Made by a program: the position numbers and the translations under genes | Notes under the pieces: model-generated | The model's input: the letters and a program-made list of their open reading frames with translations, nothing else | Database searches by the model: none | What the model was told of the DNA's origin: nothing | Origin: Leptospira sp. WS4.C2 | GTDB taxonomy: Bacteria > Spirochaetota > Leptospiria > Leptospirales > Leptospiraceae | Reading direction: 5' to 3' | NCBI RefSeq assembly: GCF_040833985.1 | Contig: NZ_CP162139.1 | Coordinates: 2,562,001-2,626,000 of the forward strand | Length of the DNA: 64,000 bases | Shown: positions 1-8,897 of the stretch, one piece after another | Layout of the letters: each line of letters opens with the position of its first letter | Position numbering within the stretch: position 1 is the stretch's first letter

Positions 1-1
1 A

Positions 2-1504
2 CGCATTCACTATTTGAATCCAAGAGGACTCGAACAATACTCGGGAGGGGGATGGGGCACAAGAGATGTATGCCAAGGGGCTTTCGAATTTTTACTTTCT
101 ATGGGAGAGGTGGGATCTTGCCGTAGTTTACTTTATCATGTATTCCAAGAACAAAATGAAGATGGAGATTGGCCACAATGGTTTATGCTCTATCCACGTG
201 ATCAAAAGATTCGAGCCAGTGATTCCCATGGAGATATTCTTTATTGGCCGATACTTGCACTTGCATCTTACTTAGAGCGAACTAGTGACTTAGACTTTCT
301 AAAAGAAACAACAACTGGACCCCACCGCCTCGAACCAAGGACGATCCTTCAGGCCATTGACAAAACGATTTTTCTGATGAACAATCGTTTTGTTCCCGAA
401 ACAAAACTTCCTACCTATGGAAACGGAGATTGGAATGATTCGTTACAGCCGGTTCATACTGAGTTTCGAACCCAAGCTGTAAGCACTTGGACTGCGGAAT
501 TACAATCGATTACCTACAAAGCCCTGTGTAAGATTTTCCACCTAACAAAGGATTTCGGAAAACAAAAAGACTTCCAAACGGCACGTGTCAAATTAGAAGA
601 AAATATCAAAGGCCTTTGTATGGAAGAAGGTATTCTTGCAGGTTTAAGATACTTTCCAGACGATGGTTCGCAAAAATTCTACCTACATCCATCCGATACA
701 AAAACGGGAATTCGCTATAGTGTCCTTCCTATGATTTACGGAATTTTGTCCGAAGTTTTAGACGAAAAAGAAATAGATACTCATCTTTCTATTATCAAGA
801 GTTCTCTTATGGGACCTGACGGAGTCCGTCTTTTCGATTCTCCCGTTCCCTATTCTGACGGAGAAAACAAAGAATTCAAACGGGCAGAGACCGCAAGTTA
901 TTTCGGAAGGGAAATTGGACTGATGTACACACATGCCCATTTGCGTTACTGTGAAGCGTTGGCCCATCTGGGTAGGGCAGATGATTTCATTTATTATCTG
1001 AATTTAGTAAACCCTATCGGAATCCAAAATAAAATTCCTACCGCAAAAAGAAGGCAATCTAACTGTTATTATTCGAGCTCGGATGCTATATTTTTAGATC
1101 GTTATGAAGCAAGTAAAAATTACAAAGAATTATTATCCGGCAATGTTCCTCTAGAAGGAGGTTGGCGGGTATATTCTAGTGGGCCAGGGATTTATATCAA
1201 ACTGGTCTATGAATGTTTGTTCGGAATCAAAGTGTATTCTGATGGAATCGAATTCGATCCCACTCTACCAAAGGGTTTGGATGGATTTAAATTTGATCTG
1301 CAACTCCTGGATAAAAAAATCTCAGTTACCTACAGAGTGGAATCAGCAAATTCAACCATCGAATCGGTAAACTTAAACCAAAAATCCATTCCTTTTGTTA
1401 GGAAAGATAATCGTTATCGTAGAGGTGGTGTTAGGATTCAATTTTCTGATTTGGAAATTTGTCTAAATGAAGATCATAACCAATTAACACTATTGTTACG
1501 ATAA
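2..1504 (+). CDS. GH94-family glycoside phosphorylase, C-terminal part (5' end outside window)
   Basis: The frame is open from base 2, so the gene begins upstream of the window; the TTG at 14 is an internal leucine codon, not a start. About 500 residues are present. Near the beginning is the GGGWGTRDVCQG segment typical of cellobiose/cellodextrin phosphorylases and of the C-terminal half of cyclic beta-glucan synthases. Further on, GNGDWNDS contains the aspartate that acts as general acid in GH94 phosphorolysis. An (alpha/alpha)6 barrel followed by a beta-rich C-terminal domain (about the last 90 residues) fits the family. By family, it would split a beta-linked oligosaccharide with phosphate to give a sugar 1-phosphate in the cytoplasm. 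The substrate cannot be told from this part. The gene ends at a bidirectional hairpin facing glnK. Confidence 0.85.
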   Translation, partial: RIHYLNPRGLEQYSGGGWGTRDVCQGAFEFLLSMGEVGSCRSLLYHVFQEQNEDGDWPQWFMLYPRDQKIRASDSHGDILYWPILALASYLERTSDLDFLKETTTGPHRLEPRTILQAIDKTIFLMNNRFVPETKLPTYGNGDWNDSLQPVHTEFRTQAVSTWTAELQSITYKALCKIFHLTKDFGKQKDFQTARVKLEENIKGLCMEEGILAGLRYFPDDGSQKFYLHPSDTKTGIRYSVLPMIYGILSEVLDEKEIDTHLSIIKSSLMGPDGVRLFDSPVPYSDGENKEFKRAETASYFGREIGLMYTHAHLRYCEALAHLGRADDFIYYLNLVNPIGIQNKIPTAKRRQSNCYYSSSDAIFLDRYEASKNYKELLSGNVPLEGGWRVYSSGPGIYIKLVYECLFGIKVYSDGIEFDPTLPKGLDGFKFDLQLLDKKISVTYRVESANSTIESVNLNQKSIPFVRKDNRYRRGGVRIQFSDLEICLNEDHNQLTLLLR

Positions 1505-1510
1505 AAATAA

Positions 1511-1544
1511 AAAACGTGCAAGGGAATATTCCCCGGCACGTTTT
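1511..1544. terminator. Bidirectional intrinsic terminator between GH94 gene and glnK
   Basis: AAAACGTGC (1511-1519) pairs perfectly with GCACGTTTT (1536-1544), and the loop holds a second palindrome, GGGAATATTCCC (1522-1533). On the plus strand the stem runs into a T-rich stretch. On the minus strand it is followed by a long T-rich tract (complement of 1501-1514). It can stop both converging transcripts. Confidence 0.85.
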
Positions 1545-1570
1545 CCGATTTTTCCTTTTACTAAAGGAAG

Positions 1571-1915
1571 TTAGATGGCGCTTTTTCCTTTCTCGCCGGT
1601 TCTGATTCGAATCACTTCTTCTAGTGGAGTGATAAAAATCTTTCCATCGCCGATTTTTCCATCACCACTTTTTGCTGCTTTTAAGATAGCGTCAACAGTT
1701 GGTTTTACGAATTCATCGTTTACGGCAATTTCTAAACGAACTTTTCTGAGTAAATTAACAGTGTATTCGTGTCCACGAAATACTTCTGTTTTCCCTTTTT
1801 GTTGTCCGTAACCTTGAACGTCAGAAACTGTTAGACGATAGATTTCGTTTTTAGTTAACTCTGCTTTAACTTCTTCCAACTTATGTGGTTGGATGATTGC
1901 AATGATCATTTTCAT
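1571..1915 (-). CDS. glnK: Nitrogen regulatory protein P-II (GlnB/GlnK)
   Basis: A 114-residue P-II protein, the usual family length. Residues 34-54 carry the T-loop with Tyr51 (RGHEYTV), the site uridylylated by GlnD in other bacteria. GDGKIFI around residue 90 matches the P-II ATP/2-oxoglutarate-binding signature (GDGKIF). P-II trimers sense ATP/ADP and 2-oxoglutarate; those paired with AmtB plug the ammonium channel when nitrogen is plentiful. The gene lies 20 bases behind amtB on the same strand, the classic amtB-glnK operon, which is the reason for calling it GlnK rather than GlnB. It is probably expressed from the sigma-54-like promoter before amtB. A GDGKIG/GDGKIF tandem near residues 86-93 is slightly longer than in E. 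coli. Confidence 0.95.
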   Translation of the reverse strand: MKMIIAIIQPHKLEEVKAELTKNEIYRLTVSDVQGYGQQKGKTEVFRGHEYTVNLLRKVRLEIAVNDEFVKPTVDAILKAAKSGDGKIGDGKIFITPLEEVIRIRTGEKGKSAI

Positions 1916-1935
1916 AATGTTATACTCCTATTCCC

Positions 1936-3324
1936 TTAACCACGAGCTCGGATATTGAAATCAGGGTAAGCTTCTGCTCCATGTTCCCCAAGGTCCAATC
2001 CACTAAGTTCTTCTTCTTCACCCACTCGGATTCCACCAGCAAGTTTTAACACAAACCACAATACTAAAGATATTGCGAAAGTGAATCCACCGATAGCGAG
2101 GATTCCGTAAAGTTGAGTCAGAATTGAAGGAACTTCTACTCCTGCAGGTGAACCTTCGTAACCAAAGATTGCAACTGCTAATGTTCCCCAAATACCACAT
2201 ACTAAGTGAACAGAAGTTGCACCTACCGGGTCATCAATTTTGATTTTGTCAAAGAAAAGAACAGACAATACTACGAGGATTCCAGACACAGCACCAATGA
2301 TGGCAGCAGATGTTGGGCTAACAATCGCACATGGTGCAGTGATACCAACAAGACCTGCGAGTGTTCCGTTTAGAATCATACCAAGATCAGGTTTTTTTAA
2401 GATAATCCAAGCGGTAACCGTTGATGCAAGTGCACCAAGAGCAGCAGAGATGTTAGTTGTCACAATTACATGAGACATCACACTTCCATCACCTACACCC
2501 ATCGTAGAACCAGGGTTAAATCCAAACCAACCGAGCCAAAGGATGAGTGTTCCAAGAGCTGCGGAAGTCATGTTGTGACCAAGAATTGGTTTGATTCGAC
2601 CATCGGGTAAAAATTTTCCCTTTCTAGCACCAAGAACGATGGCACCAGCAAGAGCGGCCCATCCACCTACAGAGTGTACTACGGTTGATCCTGCAAAGTC
2701 ATGAAAACCAAGACCTGCAATCCATCCACCACCCCATACCCAGTGACCTGTGAATGGATACATGACTGCTACAAGAATAAAGGAGAAGATAAGGAAGGAA
2801 TGAAATTTAATTCGTTCAGCCACAGCTCCAGACACGATAGTTGCTGCTGTTGCTGCAAAGACCAATTGGAAGAAAAATTTTGCAAGAAGAGGAACACCGG
2901 TCCAATTCATAGAAGAATACACACCTTTGTATGCATCACCGATTGCAGGTGAGTTATCAGCTCCACCTAAGAAAAAAAGACCTTCGGTTGCCATAAAAGG
3001 AGATCCGTCACCAAACATCAAACCCCAACCAATTGCCCAGTAGGAGAAAGTTGCAGCTGCAAAAACGATGAAGTTTTTAGCTAGGATGTTTACGGTGTTC
3101 TTCGATTGAGCGAATCCCGATTCAACGAGAGCAAATCCGGCATTCATAAAGAATACCAACATACCAGCGACTAGCACCCATAAGGTGTCTAGACCAACGG
3201 TTAAAGTTTGGATTGCATTTGCGGTTTCTTGCGCCGGGTTCGCGACGGTTGCAGCATCATCTGCAAAAAGGAACATCGGAACAACCAGGAGCAGGAAGGC
3301 GATTGATTTGAAATACTGTTTCAT
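1936..3324 (-). CDS. amtB: Ammonium transporter AmtB
   Basis: Member of the Amt/Rh family, about 462 residues with eleven to twelve membrane segments. A cleavable signal peptide (hydrophobic run ending in FLFADDAA) precedes the channel, as in E. coli AmtB. Family landmarks are visible: the GFALVESGFAQ stretch, a D-F-A-G-S-T-V-V-H-S-V-G-G segment with the first pore histidine, and a D-P-V-G-A-T-S-V-H segment with the second. An ATG at 3345 would add seven residues, but the purine-rich GGAAAGGAAAC then falls inside the gene; the ATG at 3324 uses it as ribosome binding site and gives a normal signal peptide, so it is preferred. Co-transcribed with glnK; a sigma-54-type promoter lies about 40 bases upstream. 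Confidence 0.95.
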   Translation of the reverse strand: MKQYFKSIAFLLLVVPMFLFADDAATVANPAQETANAIQTLTVGLDTLWVLVAGMLVFFMNAGFALVESGFAQSKNTVNILAKNFIVFAAATFSYWAIGWGLMFGDGSPFMATEGLFFLGGADNSPAIGDAYKGVYSSMNWTGVPLLAKFFFQLVFAATAATIVSGAVAERIKFHSFLIFSFILVAVMYPFTGHWVWGGGWIAGLGFHDFAGSTVVHSVGGWAALAGAIVLGARKGKFLPDGRIKPILGHNMTSAALGTLILWLGWFGFNPGSTMGVGDGSVMSHVIVTTNISAALGALASTVTAWIILKKPDLGMILNGTLAGLVGITAPCAIVSPTSAAIIGAVSGILVVLSVLFFDKIKIDDPVGATSVHLVCGIWGTLAVAIFGYEGSPAGVEVPSILTQLYGILAIGGFTFAISLVLWFVLKLAGGIRVGEEEELSGLDLGEHGAEAYPDFNIRARG

Positions 3325-3364
3325 ATTGCCATGTTTCCTTTCCATGTTATTTGCTTAGTAACAG

Positions 3365-3380
3365 TGCAAGATTGGTACCC
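3365..3380 (-). promoter_or_regulatory. Candidate sigma-54 (RpoN) promoter of amtB-glnK
   Basis: Read on the minus strand, bases 3380-3365 give GGGTAC-CAATC-TTGCA, against the consensus TGGCAC-N5-TTGCA. The invariant GG (-24) and GC (-12) are exactly 12 bases apart. Transcription would start near 3354, about 30 bases before the amtB ATG. Nitrogen-regulated sigma-54 control of amtB-glnK is established in other bacteria. The sequence match is what I see; its use here is inferred. Confidence 0.6.
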
Positions 3381-3400
3381 GATTTAGATCAAAGGGACCA

Positions 3401-3428
3401 AGGCATTGAAAAAAATGAATTAATGCCT
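3401..3428. promoter_or_regulatory. Inverted repeat upstream of amtB, possible activator site
   Basis: AGGCATT (3401-3407) and AATGCCT (3422-3428) form a perfect 7-base inverted repeat with a 14-base spacer. It is centred about 60 bases upstream of the inferred sigma-54 start. It could bind an enhancer-binding protein or simply be a chance palindrome. The rest of the gap to the photolyase start (3429-3619) holds no gene that I can support. Confidence 0.3.
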
Positions 3429-3619
3429 AGAAACCCTCCATTTTGTTTAGATTTCTTGATAAATGGGGTCGTACGCAAGAAAAGAGCTGTTACAAACCCA
3501 TAACACTTTGCTATTATTGGTATCATATAGTACGTTTTTTAAGCAAATATTCCACGACATCTATCCCTCCTAGTTCGAAAAAACGATGAACGAATCCCCC
3601 CGTCTCCCCTCTAATAGAA

Positions 3620-5110
3620 GTGACCCAGGAACGAATCCGGCTTTGTAATCAAAAACCTATGCTTCCTCGCGGCAAATACATCCTTTATTGGATGCAGGCC
3701 TACCGTCGGTTCGACTCAAATCATGCCTTTGCCTATGCGGTCTCACTTGCCAAAGAACAAAACAAAGAACTCATTGTGTATGAGGGATTACGCTGCGACT
3801 ATCCCTGGAATTCAGAAAGGATCCACAAATTTATTTTGGAAGGGATGTATGACAACCAAACAAGAGCAGATGAACTAGACATCAACTATTGGCCTTTTGT
3901 AGAATCCAAAACAAATCCCGCACGGGGAATCTTAAAAGAAATTGCTAAAGATGCAGTTGCCATTGTTACCGATGACTTCCCTTGTTTTATTATCCCAGAA
4001 CAAACAAGTAAACTTGCAAGAAAAATCGATTGTCCACTCATCGCTGTGGATAGCAATTCTCTCCTTCCCCTCTCCCGTTTTGAAAGAGCGGCGAGTGCTG
4101 CAAGGATTCTAAGAATTTGGATTCATAAAGAATTTTTAAAAGGGATGCCAAAGTTCACAAAACCAAAATGGAGAATAGAAGACCTACTTGGGCTGAATGG
4201 AAACACAAAACCTCCTGTTGGGTTTGGACTCCCCAAAGACTTAAACTCATTTTTACAATCGTTTGATTTTAAAAAAGAAGTCCCTCCCGCCAAAGGAGTG
4301 AAAGGTGGTCGTAACGAAGCGTTAAAAATTCTAAGATCCTTTGTCACAAAAAAATTACAAAACTATGAAACAGGTCACTCCGAGCCAAATCCCCCAGAGA
4401 TCACTGCTACAAGTGGCCTCTCTCCCTACCTCCACTTCGGTCATATTGGAATTGAAGAAATTTTTCAGTCAGTATTAGAGGTTACATCTAAGGGAAAATG
4501 GAATCCAGAACGAATGAGCCACCAAAAACCAGGAGACCGCGAACATTTTTATTCGGAATCCTCTTCCACCAATCACTTCTTAGACGAACTCATCACCTGG
4601 CGAGACATTGGTTATCTTTTCTTTTGGAAAGACAAACCAAACTATATTAATTTAGAAAATCTTCCGGATTGGGTGAAAGCGAATTTTAAAAAACATAAAT
4701 CCGATACCAGAGAATATCTCTATACTTTAGAACAGTTTGAATCTGCAAACACCCATGATGAACTTTGGAATGCTGCCCAAACAGAACTTGTGAAAACAGG
4801 AAGGATGCATAACTATATGCGAATGTTATGGGGAAAAAAAGTAATCGAATGGACAAAAACTTATGAAGAAGCATTTCAAATTTTAGAACATTTAAATAAC
4901 AAATATGCATACGATGGACGAAATCCGAATTCCTATACAGGGATTTTGTGGTGTTTTGGCCTTTTTGATAGGCCCTGGTTTCCCGAACGAAATGTATTCG
5001 GAAATGTTCGGTTTATGTCCTCCGATTCCACAAAAAAGAAGTTTAAAATGAAATCCTATTTGGAGTATATTGGTGAACTGAGCGGAAACTCCGACTCATT
5101 GTTTCCATGA
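3620..5110 (+). CDS. phr: Class II deoxyribodipyrimidine (CPD) photolyase
   Basis: A 496-residue flavoprotein that repairs UV-induced cyclobutane pyrimidine dimers with light. The N-terminal Rossmann-like domain begins with YILYWMQAYRRFDSNHAFAYA, matching the YWMQ...NHA signature of class II enzymes. The C-terminal FAD domain ends with DGRNPNSYTGILWCFGLFDR and an FGNVRFM-type segment, which again marks class II rather than class I photolyases or cryptochromes. The start used is GTG 3620, giving a short extension before the conserved core; ATG 3659 (residue 14) is possible and neither has a clear ribosome binding site. The stop overlaps the start of the ClpS-like gene by four bases (ATGA), so the two are translationally coupled. 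Light-exposed living fits a free-living organism. Confidence 0.9.
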   Translation: MTQERIRLCNQKPMLPRGKYILYWMQAYRRFDSNHAFAYAVSLAKEQNKELIVYEGLRCDYPWNSERIHKFILEGMYDNQTRADELDINYWPFVESKTNPARGILKEIAKDAVAIVTDDFPCFIIPEQTSKLARKIDCPLIAVDSNSLLPLSRFERAASAARILRIWIHKEFLKGMPKFTKPKWRIEDLLGLNGNTKPPVGFGLPKDLNSFLQSFDFKKEVPPAKGVKGGRNEALKILRSFVTKKLQNYETGHSEPNPPEITATSGLSPYLHFGHIGIEEIFQSVLEVTSKGKWNPERMSHQKPGDREHFYSESSSTNHFLDELITWRDIGYLFFWKDKPNYINLENLPDWVKANFKKHKSDTREYLYTLEQFESANTHDELWNAAQTELVKTGRMHNYMRMLWGKKVIEWTKTYEEAFQILEHLNNKYAYDGRNPNSYTGILWCFGLFDRPWFPERNVFGNVRFMSSDSTKKKFKMKSYLEYIGELSGNSDSLFP

Positions 5111-5391
5111 CAGAACAGAACCAACCTTCTACATTTGAAGAAATCAAAACCCATTTTGATTCTGTATACTTTTACTTTGTCATTCTGTTCAATGATTCGA
5201 TTCATGAATTTTCTTATGTAGAAGATTGTCTCATGAAACTTTGTTTCAAAACTAAAAAGGATGCCAAAAAAATTGCCATGGAAGCTCATACCAATGGCAA
5301 AGCAGTTTGTTTTCAAGGCAGTATGGAAGAATGTGAAACCGTTGCAGAAAATATGACAACCGCCAACTTAACCGTCATTTTAGGTGTATAA
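5107..5391 (+). CDS. ClpS-like adaptor protein
   Basis: A 94-residue protein resembling the Clp protease adaptor ClpS, which binds N-degron substrates and hands them to ClpAP. Visible family features are FVILFNDS near residues 24-31 (ClpS: VxLLNDDxT), with Asn29 and Asp30 equivalent to the N-degron-binding pair, and EAHTNGKAVC with His61 equivalent to the conserved ClpS histidine. The loop between them is divergent, so substrate specificity may differ. It overlaps the photolyase stop codon by four bases rather than sitting beside clpA, where clpS is usually found. A divergent paralogue is the most likely reading; a function in photolyase turnover would be speculation. Confidence 0.65.
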   Translation: MTEQNQPSTFEEIKTHFDSVYFYFVILFNDSIHEFSYVEDCLMKLCFKTKKDAKKIAMEAHTNGKAVCFQGSMEECETVAENMTTANLTVILGV

Positions 5392-5421
5392 AATCCATAT
5401 AAAGAATCCATTTTTTTAGGC

Positions 5422-7482
5422 TTAAACTACAGGCCTTGACTTTACCTTCGTTACAAAGTACACTTTGACCGGTTCAGCTTTTCCTTTGAGTGTGAGTTCT
5501 TTGGTATCTTCATATTCAATGTATTCACTCCCACCCGCCGCAAGAAATGCTGCCTCAGAAACGGCAACCTTCCCTGGAATTCCATGACTTTCTAAGCGAG
5601 CAGCCGTATTGACGGCATCCCCAATGACAGTATAGTCCATACGTTTGACAGAACCAATGTTACCCACGATGGCTTCTCCAAAATTGACACCAATCCGCAA
5701 ACGGAAGGTGCCAGGTGGGACTCCCAATTCACGATTGATCTCTTCCATTTTTTTCTGCATATCCACGGCACAAGCTATGGCATGATAGGCATCCAGTTCT
5801 GTTTGTTTGGGGGCACCCCAAAACGCCATGATGGCATCTCCGATAAACTTATCTAAGGTGGCAGAATAATGAAATATCAATTCTGACAAGGATTCAAAAA
5901 TTGTATTTAAACTTTGGAGCACAACTCCTGGAGGATTTTTTTCAGCAAAGGTTGTAAACCCAACAATATCAGAGAACAAAGTAGCGATATTTTTCTCTTC
6001 ACCACCTAACTTAATACTGTCGGCAACAATTGTTTCCATCACGGCTGGTGAGAAGTATCTAGAGAGCCTATCTTTCTCTTCTCGTTGTTTTTCCACAAGT
6101 CGTCGTGAATCGATCATATTTTTAACAATCGACAAGGCAACAGATACAGAAAAGGCAGCAAAGGCATAGTCCTTTAGATAAGTATGGCTCGGATACCATT
6201 CCCATTGCATTTCCACAAAGATATCATTGAGAATGAGAGTGACAAAGGCAAAAAATCCGAGGGACACCGTTCCCATGGAAGGGACTTTTCTGCCGAGAAA
6301 GATAATATAAAACAAGGCTCCCCCGAGTAGGATCGTTACAAAACTCCAACTGAAGAAAAACTTAGATAGAAAAAAGAAATTGGGAGAAACCAAAACCACA
6401 AGTAGCGAAACGATTCCGGCGATATCAATGTACCTGTTAGTGATTTTGATCCAACCTTGTCTTACATGAGCAAATCGAACGATGAAGTTAAACAACAAAT
6501 GGACAAGGCCTATCCAAGCAAAATATTCGATTTTTTTGATCCAGAATCCATCTCCAATGATGGAATAGATAATTTGGCTTTGAAACAAAGTATTAAATGC
6601 CATGAAGATGGAACCTAATGCAAAGTATATGGTTGCATCATCTTCGTTTCGGAATAAAAATTGCCAGTATAAATAAAAACTACCAAGTAACAAGGTAAGT
6701 ACGATCACAAATATCTTTTTAAAATCGTTCCAATACTCGGCTCGCTCTGAATACTTTACAGAGGACAGGTAAAATTTATCATGAGATAGTCCTGGACTCA
6801 AAGGATACTTGGCATACACTCTTACAGCAAGGACATTGGGTTCATCTGTTTTTAATTGGTCTATTGGGATTTGGTAGAACCTAATTTTATCACTATAAAG
6901 GGATTTATCATCCAACTCGGCTCCTTCTTCTGTATCCAAATGAAGGCCCGTTCCTCCAATGAATTTCCCGTTCCAATAAACGGCATCGGCTTGGCTGATT
7001 TGGCCCAACCGAACGGTTAAGTTCCTTGATTTGAATTTAGAACGAATGTCTTCCTCTGTAATTTGGATTTCTGTTCTATACCAAGCGTATCCCTTATAAG
7101 TTTCTTGAAATTGTTTGAAGTCAGGAAAATACAATTCCCCATCCCCATCTCTCACTTTGTCCCAAGCGGTTTGGATTTGGAATCCAGAAATCCACCCATT
7201 TCTTACCGATTCTTCCAAAGTTGGTTGGGCATGAGCAAAACGTAGGGCTCTCGTTTGTCCGTTTTCTTCATCTAAATAGAGATCATCTTCCTTCTCTTCT
7301 GTGACTAGGGGTGAGTCTCCTGGTTTGAAACTCCATTTATGAACGGATTGACCAAAAGAAGTCTCAGACCTCAGATCCAAAATTTGATTGGTGAGGAGGA
7401 CTTGGGCAGACAGGTTTGAGAGTAATCCCGCAAAAGTAAGGAAGCCGAGAAGGATAGAAAAGAGTCTTTTCGAAAAAACCAT
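5422..7482 (-). CDS. Membrane-bound class III adenylate/guanylate cyclase with 7TM receptor region
   Basis: From N- to C-terminus: signal peptide (residues 1-27), a periplasmic jelly-roll-like domain resembling the sugar-binding domain of GH2 enzymes and DISM receptors, a block of about seven membrane helices, a short coiled linker and a class III cyclase domain (about the last 190 residues). Both metal-binding aspartates are present (FSDIVGFT and FIGDAIMAF), as are the lysine of LDKFIGD and the VNTAARLE segment with the transition-state Asn and Arg, so it should be active. The lysine and MDYTVIGD favour ATP as substrate. The ATG at 7482 is chosen because TAGGAT lies 8 bases before it and a signal peptide follows; a longer frame from 7581 would overlap the divergent methyltransferase gene. 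Confidence 0.9.
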   Translation of the reverse strand: MVFSKRLFSILLGFLTFAGLLSNLSAQVLLTNQILDLRSETSFGQSVHKWSFKPGDSPLVTEEKEDDLYLDEENGQTRALRFAHAQPTLEESVRNGWISGFQIQTAWDKVRDGDGELYFPDFKQFQETYKGYAWYRTEIQITEEDIRSKFKSRNLTVRLGQISQADAVYWNGKFIGGTGLHLDTEEGAELDDKSLYSDKIRFYQIPIDQLKTDEPNVLAVRVYAKYPLSPGLSHDKFYLSSVKYSERAEYWNDFKKIFVIVLTLLLGSFYLYWQFLFRNEDDATIYFALGSIFMAFNTLFQSQIIYSIIGDGFWIKKIEYFAWIGLVHLLFNFIVRFAHVRQGWIKITNRYIDIAGIVSLLVVLVSPNFFFLSKFFFSWSFVTILLGGALFYIIFLGRKVPSMGTVSLGFFAFVTLILNDIFVEMQWEWYPSHTYLKDYAFAAFSVSVALSIVKNMIDSRRLVEKQREEKDRLSRYFSPAVMETIVADSIKLGGEEKNIATLFSDIVGFTTFAEKNPPGVVLQSLNTIFESLSELIFHYSATLDKFIGDAIMAFWGAPKQTELDAYHAIACAVDMQKKMEEINRELGVPPGTFRLRIGVNFGEAIVGNIGSVKRMDYTVIGDAVNTAARLESHGIPGKVAVSEAAFLAAGGSEYIEYEDTKELTLKGKAEPVKVYFVTKVKSRPVV

Positions 7483-7528
7483 GTCGGAAATCCTATAAAA
7501 ATCAAAAGGAACTGGCAAGTAGAAAACA

Positions 7529-8848
7529 TTGGACAAAGTCATTGTGGAAAGTTTAGATTCCGATTTTTCAGGAATCGTCACAGCACCTAACGGAAAAAAG
7601 GTGAATATTTTCTTTGTTTATCCTGGTGACGAACTCCAAGTTGAGTATGTCAAACGTAGGCCAAGGCAAAGGTCCTTACGGATTAAGGAAACCGTCCGTA
7701 ACCATGATTGGAAATTGGTGAAATGTGATGTGTTTGGTGAATGCGGTGGGTGTACGGGCCAACACATAAGCTACAAAGAACAATTAGAACTTAAATTTTC
7801 ACCCATCCTAAATACATTCCAAAAAGACTTAGGAATCTCCATCACACCCATTCCTTCTGAACAAATTTACGAGTACCGATCTCGTATGGATTTTTCTGTA
7901 TTCCCTGGACCGATCATTGGACAAAGGCAAAGAGGAAATTTTCGCAAAGTTGTTCCCATCACCAATTGTTCCATCCAATCAAGCTGGGCCAACGAGGCAC
8001 TAAAAAACGTACAATCTGTACTCAACCAAAAACCGGAAGTCATTTGGGATCGAAGATCAGAAGAAGGCGGATTAAAATATCTTACCATTAGAAAAGCACA
8101 AAACACAGAGGATGGAATTTTAATTTTTACTTTTACCGATGGATATGAATCACATCCATCCATGGAAAGTTTTCGTAAACTTTGTTTGGAAACTTTATCA
8201 CAAGAGTCCCTACTCTTTTGTTACAACAGACCAAAATCAGAGGTTTCTGCTTTTGGACGACCGGAAGTGTTACGAGGAAAATCTACATTTACTGAAATTG
8301 TCCTCGGACAAAGCTTTCAGATTCCCTTTGATTCCTTTTTCCAACCGAACCCCAAGGGTTTTTTACCAATCTTATCTTTTATCAAAGAACGACTACCTAC
8401 GGATTGTGAAAATCTAATCGATTTGTTTTGTGGGAACGGTTTCTTTTCTTTGTTATACGGTGATTCCTTTCAAAATGTGGATGGATACGAACTTACGGAA
8501 TCGTCCATTGAAATTGCCTCCAAAACCTTTTTGGAAAAATATTCGAACAAATCTTTTTCCTTCCAAATTGCTAATTTGTTTATGTCCACAGAACTTTTAA
8601 AACAGAAAGAAAATGCCACTTTGATTTTGGATCCCCCGAGGGCCGGTGCCGGTAAATTGGTAAACCAATGGATTCGCGATTTTGGACCTGAGTATGTGTT
8701 CTATGTCTCTTGTAATCCTTATTCGCAAAAGGAAGATGTATCGATCTTTCTTTCACAATATGATTTTGTGGATGGAATACTGATTGATCCCTACCCTCAC
8801 ACTCCTCACACAGAATCTGTTTTATTCTTTCGCAGAAAGTCTTCATAA
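7529..8848 (+). CDS. RNA (uracil-5-)-methyltransferase, TrmA/RlmCD family
   Basis: A 439-residue SAM-dependent enzyme that forms 5-methyluridine in RNA. The N-terminal 55 residues look like a TRAM RNA-binding domain. Cys66, Cys72 and Cys75 (CDVFGECGGC), with a further cysteine near residue 150, match the [4Fe-4S] site of RlmD-type enzymes. The SAM motif is NLIDLFCGNGFFSLLYGD. DPPRAG and the VSCNP segment with the nucleophilic cysteine follow at the C-terminus. The start is TTG 7529; GTG 7544 is also possible, and no strong ribosome binding site separates them. The FeS motif points to the RlmC/RlmD branch (23S rRNA), but which uridine is modified cannot be told. Divergent from the cyclase gene with only 46 bases between. 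Confidence 0.9.
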   Translation: MDKVIVESLDSDFSGIVTAPNGKKVNIFFVYPGDELQVEYVKRRPRQRSLRIKETVRNHDWKLVKCDVFGECGGCTGQHISYKEQLELKFSPILNTFQKDLGISITPIPSEQIYEYRSRMDFSVFPGPIIGQRQRGNFRKVVPITNCSIQSSWANEALKNVQSVLNQKPEVIWDRRSEEGGLKYLTIRKAQNTEDGILIFTFTDGYESHPSMESFRKLCLETLSQESLLFCYNRPKSEVSAFGRPEVLRGKSTFTEIVLGQSFQIPFDSFFQPNPKGFLPILSFIKERLPTDCENLIDLFCGNGFFSLLYGDSFQNVDGYELTESSIEIASKTFLEKYSNKSFSFQIANLFMSTELLKQKENATLILDPPRAGAGKLVNQWIRDFGPEYVFYVSCNPYSQKEDVSIFLSQYDFVDGILIDPYPHTPHTESVLFFRRKSS

Positions 8849-8897
8849 TTCCCTTCACCAATTTTGAATTTCCACCGAAAATAGAATCGAGGGTACT

